A stretch of DNA of 5,658 bases from a bacterium ADurb.Bin374 (lineage in GTDB: Bacteria; Riflebacteria; Ozemobacteria; Ozemobacterales; Ozemobacteraceae): the NCBI GenBank assembly GCA_002068715.1, contig MWAR01000359.1:1-5658 (forward strand), read 5' to 3'. The position numbers were made by a program, and so were the translations under genes. How positions within the stretch are numbered: the stretch's first letter is position 1; every line of letters begins with the position of its first letter. Of the stretch, positions 1 through 5,658 are shown piece by piece. Under the pieces are notes generated by a model. That model was not told where the DNA came from. It saw only the letters and a program-made list of their open reading frames with translations, and made no database searches.

Positions 1-1338
1 AGTTTCGCGAAAATCCGCCGCTACAGCGACGAAAGTTTCGTCGATCTGCATGACCTCGCGGTGCGCCTCGCCATGATCAAGACGATGCCCGAAGACGTTC
101 GTAATATATGCATGGATATTATAAAAACGATCGGGTATCCGAAGCTGACCGACCGCCTTTCACAGCCGATCGTCATCAAACGTCGCACCCCTGGCGCGGT
201 GATCTGGGGTTACAACGGCTGGAAACAGCCTCCGGCCGAGCTGCGGCCCCGCGGAAGCGAGGTCTGGCACTCGCGGTTCGTGCGAACGCCCCTGCGCGGG
301 CCCGATGCCAACGGTGACTACGTCTGTTCCATCGGGCCGTTCGGTCTGGTGATCGATCCGGTTGCGAAGAAGCGTGAATACGTGACCGAGATCAACTATC
401 GCATCGAGTATGCAAACGGGAAGACGAGCCCCGACTTCACCGACCGCACCGGCCGCGAATACGTGAACGTGACCGATTTCGCCGCCGGCTCGCCGCTCAT
501 CGCCGAGGGGCACACCCAGGGCATGGGCAACAGCTACGGTCTGTCGATCTATTATCCCTACTGCCTCGAGTTCAGGACCGCCTACAAGACCCTCCGGTTC
601 GCTCGCGACACGGGATGGGACGAGTTCATCGCGCGGGTTCCGCAGTATCGAGCCAACTCCCCGGTGCTGGTCACCGGCGGCATGGTCGAAGACCCCGGCA
701 CTCTGCCTCTTTTGCTTCGCGCGTTCAAGAACCTCGGCCTCCAGCCCGACATCCTGTGGGATCCCAAGGTGTTCGGGTATAAATACGCCGACATTCTCCG
801 TCAGTACCGGAACGGCGCCGTCTTCACCGACAGCGTCTCGGTCAGCTCGTTCGGCGAGCTCGCCCCGTCGGCCGACGACCTCGCGAATTACCTCTCCGGC
901 GGCGGAGCGCTGTTCCTCGCCGCCCAGTCGGTCGAGCAGAAGAACACCAATATGCCCCTGCTCGAGGGCTTCTTCAAATTCCGTTACCTCGAAGACGACC
1001 GCGATCTTCCCCGCTTGTCGTTCGCCGCGAAAGACGGCGCTGCCGTTCCCTTCGAACTGAACGGCGAAGACTCGGCGAAGTCGGCAAAAGACGTGACGAT
1101 CATGGAATGCGATGCTCCCGCGGCTCCGTTTGTGAAAACCGAAGACGGCCGGGCTGCAGGCCTCTCCGTGGCCGGCACGGCGGAATCGGGGAACGAATAT
1201 CGCGGAATATTCCTTGGCTTCCGGTTCGAGGCCGTGACCGGAGAAGCGATCCGCACGAAGCTGTTAGATGCGGCGCTGAAGCTGCTCGTTCCGTCCCTAG
1301 GGAAACTTCCGAAGCCGCTCGAAGCGAATGGGGAGTGA
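1..1338 (+). CDS. Clostripain-family (peptidase C11) cysteine protease, C-terminal part, with appended Rossmann-like domain; 5' end outside window
   Basis: The frame is open from base 1 without a stop, so the 445 visible residues are the C-terminal part of a longer protein. A GTG at 61 and later ATGs fall inside conserved sequence and are unlikely starts. Residues about 1-215 resemble the later half of a C11 domain: SFVDLHDLA near residue 13, GLSIYYPY at 180-187, and DTGWDEF at 203-209, a typical end of the family. The catalytic His and Cys of C11 enzymes lie N-terminal to this and cannot be checked. Residues about 220-330 form a second domain opening with a beta strand and Gly-Gly (VLVTGG, 222-227). 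It continues with a segment of the type DDLANYLSGGGALFLAAQ, which recalls GATase-like or ThuA-like folds. The last 100 residues are unassigned. No membrane segment is visible. Such proteases are usually exported and cleave after basic residues; export here is inferred. The peptidase family is fairly certain, but activity is not. Confidence 0.8.
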   Translation, partial: SFAKIRRYSDESFVDLHDLAVRLAMIKTMPEDVRNICMDIIKTIGYPKLTDRLSQPIVIKRRTPGAVIWGYNGWKQPPAELRPRGSEVWHSRFVRTPLRGPDANGDYVCSIGPFGLVIDPVAKKREYVTEINYRIEYANGKTSPDFTDRTGREYVNVTDFAAGSPLIAEGHTQGMGNSYGLSIYYPYCLEFRTAYKTLRFARDTGWDEFIARVPQYRANSPVLVTGGMVEDPGTLPLLLRAFKNLGLQPDILWDPKVFGYKYADILRQYRNGAVFTDSVSVSSFGELAPSADDLANYLSGGGALFLAAQSVEQKNTNMPLLEGFFKFRYLEDDRDLPRLSFAAKDGAAVPFELNGEDSAKSAKDVTIMECDAPAAPFVKTEDGRAAGLSVAGTAESGNEYRGIFLGFRFEAVTGEAIRTKLLDAALKLLVPSLGKLPKPLEANGE

Positions 1339-1375
1339 ACGACCCGTTCCGTTCCGGCCCCAACGATGTCTGAAG

Positions 1376-1407
1376 GAAAGGCCCGCGCCGATCTGCGCGG
1401 GCCTTTC
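1376..1407 (+). terminator. Rho-independent-like terminator hairpin after the peptidase gene
   Basis: A perfect 13-bp inverted repeat (GAAAGGCCCGCGC, six-base loop CGATCT, GCGCGGGCCTTTC) starts 38 bases after the peptidase stop codon. The stem is very GC-rich at the loop side and ends in an A/T-rich base with AAA opposite TTT, a common terminator form. The T-tract after the GC core is only three bases and is followed by CGGC, so the element is not ideal as an intrinsic terminator. It is placed correctly to end the upstream transcript and separate it from the cyclase gene. Confidence 0.72.
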
Positions 1408-1421
1408 GGCACCCGGAGGGA

Positions 1422-1450
1422 TTGTATTCGGGGATATCCGCTGGTAGACT
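1422..1450 (+). promoter_or_regulatory. Candidate weak sigma-70-type promoter for the cyclase gene
   Basis: TTGTAT (1422-1427) and TAGACT (1445-1450) are separated by 17 bases, the optimal spacing for a housekeeping sigma factor. They match the consensus -35 and -10 at three and four of six positions. Transcription would begin near 1457, leaving a leader of only about 12 bases that still holds most of the Shine-Dalgarno sequence. The position just after a terminator-like hairpin fits, but the match is weak and could be chance. Confidence 0.25.
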
Positions 1451-1455
1451 TGCGT

Positions 1456-1464
1456 GGAGAGAGG
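1456..1464 (+). promoter_or_regulatory. Ribosome binding site that decides the cyclase start
   Basis: GGAGAGAGG lies 4 bases before the ATG at 1469; its GGAG part is 9 bases from that ATG. The alternative in-frame GTG at 1454 has no purine-rich sequence in front of it and overlaps this site, so the ATG at 1469 is preferred. Confidence 0.65.
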
Positions 1465-1468
1465 ATGC

Positions 1469-3901
1469 ATGAAACTGGCCAGCGTTGTGGAGAATCTGAA
1501 AAAGATTCTTTCGGGTGAGCGGGTCGAGAGTGCTCCGGCCGATGGTGAGGCAGGGGCTCATCTGCCGCCGAACCTGCTGTCTGCGCTGGTCGACGGGAGC
1601 CTCACGTCGGAACAGATTGACGGGCTCATCTCCGCCCTTGCCGGACGCTCGCCCGAATCGGGGCGTGCCACGCTGACCGGCGTGCTCGCTCAGGTCGCCC
1701 GCCTGCTCGACGCCTCGACGGCCCTGCTCAACAACCTGCTTTCCATCACGGTCGGCATCGCCGTCCGGATCGTCGGTGCCGAGCGCGGCACGTTGTTTCT
1801 GCTCGATCCCGAAACCGGCGAACTGTTTTCCCGCGTCATGCACGGAAACGTGGTTGAGGAGATCCGGCTCTCGCCAGGCGGAAGTATAGCTTATGCTATA
1901 ATGGCGTCCGGCAAGGCCGAGATCATCAACGACGCGTATGGCGACGTCCGCTTCAACCAGGAAGTCGACCGGCAGAGCGGGTTTGTCACGAAATCGATTC
2001 TCGCCGTCCCGCTGCGGGTCTTTGGAAACGACGTTCCCGTGGGTGTCATCGAACTTCTCAACAAGACGTCCGGCGAGTTCACCCCGGCCGACCTTGCCGC
2101 GGTAGCCGACATCTCGGGCAACGCGGCCGCGGCCCTCAGAAACGCGCGCGATCTGGAGCTTACCCGGCGCGCCCGCGAGAGCGAGGACCGCATGCAGGAA
2201 GTCACCGCGGCGATCTCGTCAGAGCTGAACCTCAAGCCGCTCCTCGAGAAGATTATGCAGGCCGTGACGATGATCCTCGACGCCGACCGGGCGACGCTGT
2301 TCCTGCACGACGAGAAGACCAACGAACTCTGGTCGCAGGTCGCTCTCGGCCTCGACGACCAGGAGATCCGCTTCCTCGCCCATCTCGGCATCGCCGGAAA
2401 GGTGTTCACGAGCGGCGAAACGATCAATATCCCCGATGCCTACGCCGATCCGCGATTCAACAAGGAGATCGACCGCAAAACGGGGTATCGCACGAAGAAC
2501 ATTCTCTGCATGCCTGTCGTCAACCGCACCGGGAAGACGATCGGCGTGACGCAGGTACTCAACAGAAGGGTGGGGGTGTTCACCCGCGTAGACGAGAAAA
2601 AGCTCAAAACCTTTTCGGCGCAGGCGGCGATCGCGATCGAGAACGCCAAGCTGTTCGATGAAGTGCTGAACATGAAGAACTACAGCGAGAGCATCCTCGA
2701 AAGCCTCAGCAACGGTGTCATCACGGTGAACGCCATGCGCAAGATCGAGAAATGCAACGCCGTCGCCCTGCGCACGTTCGGCGTGACGACCGACCAGATC
2801 ATCGGAAAATACGCCGACATCTTCTTCACCGGCGACAATCACTGGATCGTCGACAGCCTGCGCCGCGTCATCGCGACCCAGGAGGCCGACAACTTCCTCG
2901 ACGCCGAGATCGTCGACCCCAAGGGGCGCCGCGTCTCGCTCAACATGGCCGTCGCACCGCTGCACGACGCGCAGAACCGCCCCATGGGAGGCCTGCTTGC
3001 CTTCGAGGACCTGACGGGCGAAAAGCGCCTCAAGAACACGCTCTCGCGCTACATGAACAAGGAAGTCGCCGACCAGCTCCTCAACTCCGACGGCATGCTG
3101 GGCGGCAAAATGCAGGAGCTGACGGTCCTCTTCAGCGACATTCGCAACTTCACGACGATCTCCGAACGGCTCGGTGCGCAAGACACTGTCGCGATGCTGA
3201 ACGAGTATTTCACCACGATGGTAGACATCGTTTTCCACCACGGGGGAATTCTCGACAAATTCATCGGCGACGCCATGCTGGCCGTCTTTGGCGCGCCGTT
3301 CACGACCAGCGAGGACACCGATCGCGCCGTCATCACAGCGATCGAGATGCAGCGAGCGCTCAAAGAGTTCAACGGAAAACGCGTCGAGAAGGGGCTCCAG
3401 ACGATCGATATCGGGGTCGGCATCAACACCGACACCGTGCTGGTGGGCAACATCGGCTCACTCAAACGCATGGATTACACGGTCATCGGCGACGGTGTGA
3501 ACCTTGCCTCGCGCCTCGAGGGCGCCAACAAGTTCTACGGCACGAGCATTCTCGTCAGCGAGAACAGCTTCAGTCGGCTCGTTTACCCGCACCGGTCGCG
3601 CGAAGTCGATCTGCTGCGGGTCAAGGGCAAGAACCGCCCCGCGAAAATCTACGAGATTCTCGACCACCACGATACGACCTCGTTCCCGAACATGGACGAC
3701 CTGCTCGCCTGCTACAAAAACGCCATCAACCTCTACCACAAACGCGAGTGGGAAGCGGCCGGCCGGGCGTTCGGCGAGGCGCTCGAGCTGCACCCGGGCG
3801 ACACCCTGTCGAGGGTCTACGCCGACCGGTGCGCCCATTTCCTGCACGAACCGCCGCCCGACGACTGGGACGGCATCTGGGTGATGCATACCAAGTCGTG
3901 A
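1469..3901 (+). CDS. Class III adenylate cyclase, GAF-GAF-PAS-cyclase-TPR-like architecture (CyaB1/CyaB2-like)
   Basis: Predicted to convert ATP to cAMP and pyrophosphate in the cytosol; there is no signal peptide or membrane helix. In the 810-residue product, residues 1-70 are unassigned, GAF1 spans about 75-228, a charged helical linker follows, GAF2 spans about 247-397, PAS about 402-517, and the catalytic domain about 549-712 after the usual linker SRYMNKEVADQLL. Metal-binding aspartates are D557 (FSDIRNF) and D601 (KFIGDAML). The adenine-selecting pair is K597 and T671, as in class IIIb cyclases. Transition-state residues are N678 and R682. All key residues are present, so a homodimer should be active. 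GAF1 carries NKX4FX3D (198-208) and GAF2 carries NRX4FX3DE (365-376), close to the NKFDE signature of cyclic-nucleotide-binding GAF domains. Residues about 738-790 look like one or two TPR helices, ending in DDWDGIWVM. This domain order is that of cyanobacterial CyaB1/CyaB2. K597 favours ATP over GTP; guanylate cyclase activity is unlikely. Confidence 0.94.
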   Translation: MKLASVVENLKKILSGERVESAPADGEAGAHLPPNLLSALVDGSLTSEQIDGLISALAGRSPESGRATLTGVLAQVARLLDASTALLNNLLSITVGIAVRIVGAERGTLFLLDPETGELFSRVMHGNVVEEIRLSPGGSIAYAIMASGKAEIINDAYGDVRFNQEVDRQSGFVTKSILAVPLRVFGNDVPVGVIELLNKTSGEFTPADLAAVADISGNAAAALRNARDLELTRRARESEDRMQEVTAAISSELNLKPLLEKIMQAVTMILDADRATLFLHDEKTNELWSQVALGLDDQEIRFLAHLGIAGKVFTSGETINIPDAYADPRFNKEIDRKTGYRTKNILCMPVVNRTGKTIGVTQVLNRRVGVFTRVDEKKLKTFSAQAAIAIENAKLFDEVLNMKNYSESILESLSNGVITVNAMRKIEKCNAVALRTFGVTTDQIIGKYADIFFTGDNHWIVDSLRRVIATQEADNFLDAEIVDPKGRRVSLNMAVAPLHDAQNRPMGGLLAFEDLTGEKRLKNTLSRYMNKEVADQLLNSDGMLGGKMQELTVLFSDIRNFTTISERLGAQDTVAMLNEYFTTMVDIVFHHGGILDKFIGDAMLAVFGAPFTTSEDTDRAVITAIEMQRALKEFNGKRVEKGLQTIDIGVGINTDTVLVGNIGSLKRMDYTVIGDGVNLASRLEGANKFYGTSILVSENSFSRLVYPHRSREVDLLRVKGKNRPAKIYEILDHHDTTSFPNMDDLLACYKNAINLYHKREWEAAGRAFGEALELHPGDTLSRVYADRCAHFLHEPPPDDWDGIWVMHTKS
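1885..1902 (+). promoter_or_regulatory. Inverted repeat with consensus extended -10 element inside the cyclase gene
   Basis: TATAGC (1885-1890), loop TTAT, then GCTATA (1895-1900) form a 6-bp inverted repeat. Overlapping it, TGCTATAAT (1894-1902) is a perfect extended -10 box (TGnTATAAT) in otherwise GC-rich coding sequence. No good -35 box is seen at 16-18 bases upstream, although extended -10 promoters can work without one. A transcript from here would start near 1909, inside GAF1. It may simply reflect the codons for Ile-Ala-Tyr-Ala-Ile-Met. Confidence 0.25.
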
Positions 3902-3949
3902 CCGTGATACACTCATGGCGAACCATTCGTTCCAATTCAAACTGCCCCG

Positions 3950-3956
3950 AGGAGGT
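3950..3956 (+). promoter_or_regulatory. Strong Shine-Dalgarno sequence of the molybdenum hydroxylase gene
   Basis: AGGAGGT is a full anti-16S match, with AGGAGG ending 6 bases before the ATG at 3962. This fixes the start and suggests efficient translation. The gap from the cyclase stop (3902-3961) shows no terminator hairpin and no convincing promoter. Confidence 0.85.
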
Positions 3957-3961
3957 CCCTC

Positions 3962-5658
3962 ATGCCTGCCGTCGGTTCATCTCTTCCGAGAAAAGATGCC
4001 TGGGATAAGGTAAACGGAAAAGCAAAATATATTGATGATTATTCGTTTCCCGGCATGCTGTATGCCGCGACGGTCCGCTCGCCGGTCGCTTACGGCAGGC
4101 TGAAGGGAATCGACGCGTCGAAGGCGCTCGCCATGCCCGGCGTTCACCGCGTCTTCACGGTTGCCGACATCCCCGGCCGGAATGTGAATCCCCTCGTCCT
4201 CGACGACCAGCCGTTTCTCGCCTCGGAGTTCGTGAAGTTCCACGGCGAACCGGTCGCCCTCATCGCGGCCGATACGCAGGAGCAGGCATTCGCGGCGGCG
4301 GCGGCGGTGAAGCTCGACATCGAGCCTCTCAAGCCGATCCTCTCGATCCGCGAATCGCTCGAACCGTCCGCGCCGAGATTATATAAAAACGACAATATCT
4401 TCAGCCGATACGTCATCAGGCACGGCGACCTCGAAGCCGCCTTCGCGAAAGCCGTCCACATCTTCGAACGCGAGTACGAAACCCCATACCAGGAGCACGC
4501 CTACCTCGAAACCCAGGGCATGATCGCCGTGCCCGGCATCGAAGGCTCGATGACCGTCTACGGCTCGATGCAGTGCCCCTTCTACGTCCACGACGCAGTT
4601 TCCGATATTCTCGGCTGCCAGAGAAACAAGGTACGCATCATTCAGACCACGACCGGCGGCGGCTTCGGAGGCAAGGAGGACTTCCCCTCGATCCTCGCCG
4701 GTCACGCATCGATGATCGCGCACCTGCTCGAACGTCCCGTGAAACTCGTCTACAAGCGCGAAGAAGATATTATCGCCAGCTCCAAACGTCATCCAGCGCT
4801 GATCCAGATGAAGGTCGGCACCAACATCGATGGAAAAATTATCGCTGCAGATATAAAATATTACGTCGACGGCGGCGCCTTCGCGACGCTCAGCCCGATC
4901 GTCCTCTGGCGCGGAACGGTTCACGCCCTCGGGCCCTATGTCTGCGACAACGTTCTCATCGAATCCTTCGCGATGGCGACCAATAAGGTGCCGTGCGGCG
5001 CCTACCGCGGCTTCGGCTCGCCCCAGGTCATTTTCGCGGGCGAGACCCTCATCGACGAGATCGCCGACGAGTTGAAGATCGACCCCGTCGAGATCCGGCG
5101 CCGCAACGGTCTGAAACTCGGAACGAAGACCGTCACCGGACAGGTGATCGACCAGTCGTGCGGCCTTTCCGAGACGATCGACAAGGCCGTCGCGAAGTCC
5201 GACTGGACCAAAAAGTGGCAGCATCCGTCCGCGCGAAGCGGCAACGTGCGTCGCGGCATCGGCATCTCGACCGTGTATTACGGCGTCGGCCTTGGGGCCG
5301 GCGGCAAGCATCTCGACCGCGCCGGCGCGAGCATGATCATCATGAAGGACGGAACGGTCCAGTGCGCCGTCGGAAACACCGAGATGGGGCAGGGCGCCCG
5401 CACGATCCTGCCTCAGATTGCAGCCGACGCCCTCGGTATCCCTTTCGACAAGGTGTTCATGGTCGAGACCGACACCGGCTTCGTTCCCGACTCCGGCCCA
5501 ACCGTGGCGAGTCGCACGACCTTCATGTCCGGAAACGCCCTTGTGTCGGCGGCGAAGGAACTCAAACCGCGTCTTCTCGAGGCTGCCGCCGGCCTGCTCG
5601 GGGCGAAACCCGACGAAATAGACCTGGCCGAGGGCGTCGCGTTCGTCAAGACGGCCCC
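3962..5658 (+). CDS. Xanthine dehydrogenase/aldehyde oxidase-family molybdopterin-binding (large) subunit; 3' end outside window
   Basis: The frame runs from ATG 3962 off the window: 565 codons plus two bases, of an expected 750-800. It begins directly with the family's N-terminal domain (residues about 10-125, VNGKAKYIDDYSFPG), then the first molybdopterin-binding domain. It is thus a stand-alone large subunit needing separate FAD and 2Fe-2S subunits. Visible pocket residues are Q204 (GSMQCPF), E239 (GGGFGGKE, 232-239), R317 (LWRGT), R349 and F351 (AYRGFG), Q477 (NTEMGQG) and A516 (PTVASRTT). Adding 563 to each gives bovine xanthine dehydrogenase Q767, E802, R880, R912, F914, Q1040 and A1079 (numbering from memory). 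Retention of E802 and R880 equivalents favours a purine-like substrate, but the loop carrying bovine F1009 differs. The catalytic glutamate (E1261) lies beyond the window. A broader aldehyde or N-heterocycle dehydrogenase remains possible. Such large subunits are often named xdhA; the symbol is left blank because the substrate is unproven. Probably cytosolic. Confidence 0.93.
   Translation, partial: MPAVGSSLPRKDAWDKVNGKAKYIDDYSFPGMLYAATVRSPVAYGRLKGIDASKALAMPGVHRVFTVADIPGRNVNPLVLDDQPFLASEFVKFHGEPVALIAADTQEQAFAAAAAVKLDIEPLKPILSIRESLEPSAPRLYKNDNIFSRYVIRHGDLEAAFAKAVHIFEREYETPYQEHAYLETQGMIAVPGIEGSMTVYGSMQCPFYVHDAVSDILGCQRNKVRIIQTTTGGGFGGKEDFPSILAGHASMIAHLLERPVKLVYKREEDIIASSKRHPALIQMKVGTNIDGKIIAADIKYYVDGGAFATLSPIVLWRGTVHALGPYVCDNVLIESFAMATNKVPCGAYRGFGSPQVIFAGETLIDEIADELKIDPVEIRRRNGLKLGTKTVTGQVIDQSCGLSETIDKAVAKSDWTKKWQHPSARSGNVRRGIGISTVYYGVGLGAGGKHLDRAGASMIIMKDGTVQCAVGNTEMGQGARTILPQIAADALGIPFDKVFMVETDTGFVPDSGPTVASRTTFMSGNALVSAAKELKPRLLEAAAGLLGAKPDEIDLAEGVAFVKTA

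Noticed and set aside
61..1338. Treating the peptidase as a complete gene starting at GTG 61
   Set aside because: The frame is open to base 1 with conserved family sequence (SFVDLHDLA) before 61, and no ribosome binding site is seen. The gene is cut by the window edge.
1454..1468. GTG start at 1454 for the cyclase, adding five residues
   Set aside because: No Shine-Dalgarno precedes it, and the good purine-rich site at 1456-1464 would lie inside the coding region. The ATG at 1469 is better.
2574..2585. Small inverted repeat GGGTG-TT-CACCC
   Set aside because: It has only five pairs and a two-base loop inside the GAF2 coding region, with no T-tract; chance in GC-rich DNA.
2219..3241. Antisense open frame (340 codons) opposite GAF2, PAS and the start of the cyclase domain
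   Set aside because: It lies wholly inside the cyclase gene and its composition is that of a reverse-complement shadow, without recognisable domains.
2752..4008. Second sense-strand open frame (418 codons) overlapping the cyclase gene end and the hydroxylase gene start
   Set aside because: Its product is very rich in Arg, His, Pro and Gln, as expected from a shifted frame of GC-rich coding DNA. It conflicts with two well-supported genes.
3915..4013. Small open frame of 32 residues (MANHSFQFKLP...) across the gap and into the hydroxylase gene
   Set aside because: No ribosome binding site lies in front of it, it overlaps the hydroxylase start in another frame, and most of its codons are accounted for by that gene and its leader.
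4292..4306. Run of five GCG codons (microsatellite-like)
   Set aside because: It encodes an alanine run in the helix of the N-terminal hydroxylase domain, where the family is usually Ala-rich. Too short to suggest phase variation.
4379..5311. Long antisense open frame (310 codons) opposite the molybdenum hydroxylase gene
   Set aside because: The sense strand encodes a well-matched family with intact motifs over the whole stretch. The antisense product has low-complexity Val/Ala/Asp/Arg-rich sequence typical of GC-rich shadow frames, and no recognisable motif.

Overview
The window is a GC-rich bacterial segment, roughly 60% G+C by eye. It holds three genes, all on the + strand, with no RNA genes, CRISPR arrays or mobile elements. 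The gene content (a clostripain-family peptidase, a multi-sensor class III cyclase and a stand-alone molybdenum hydroxylase large subunit) would suit an environmental or anaerobic bacterium from a less-studied phylum. Sequence alone does not settle the lineage, and a Riflebacteria/Ozemobacteria-type organism is only a guess.

Layout: (1) Bases 1-1338 are the 3' part of a peptidase gene whose start and catalytic His/Cys lie upstream of the window. The visible part is the end of a C11 (clostripain-like) domain followed by an extra C-terminal Rossmann-like/amidotransferase-like domain. (2) Bases 1339-1468 are intergenic. They carry a perfect 13-bp terminator-like hairpin, a weak candidate promoter and the ribosome binding site of the next gene. 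(3) Bases 1469-3901 encode an 810-residue soluble adenylate cyclase with the order GAF-GAF-PAS-class III cyclase-TPR-like tail. This matches the plan of the cyanobacterial CyaB1/CyaB2 cyclases, which are regulated by cAMP binding to a GAF domain. (4) A 60-base gap without a visible terminator holds a strong Shine-Dalgarno sequence. (5) From base 3962 to the window edge is the first 565 residues of a xanthine dehydrogenase/aldehyde oxidase-family molybdopterin subunit. Its cofactor and substrate-pocket residues lie at a constant offset from bovine xanthine dehydrogenase numbering (numbering recalled, not looked up).

Working together: the peptidase looks like a separate transcription unit ended by the hairpin. 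The cyclase and the hydroxylase may be co-transcribed, because nothing between them looks like a terminator, but no functional link is known. The FAD and iron-sulfur partners of the hydroxylase are not in the window and would be expected downstream. I do not see a clearly new system. The best leads are the partial cyclic-nucleotide GAF signatures, a consensus extended -10 element inside the cyclase gene, the appended domain on the peptidase, and the altered substrate-loop region of the hydroxylase.
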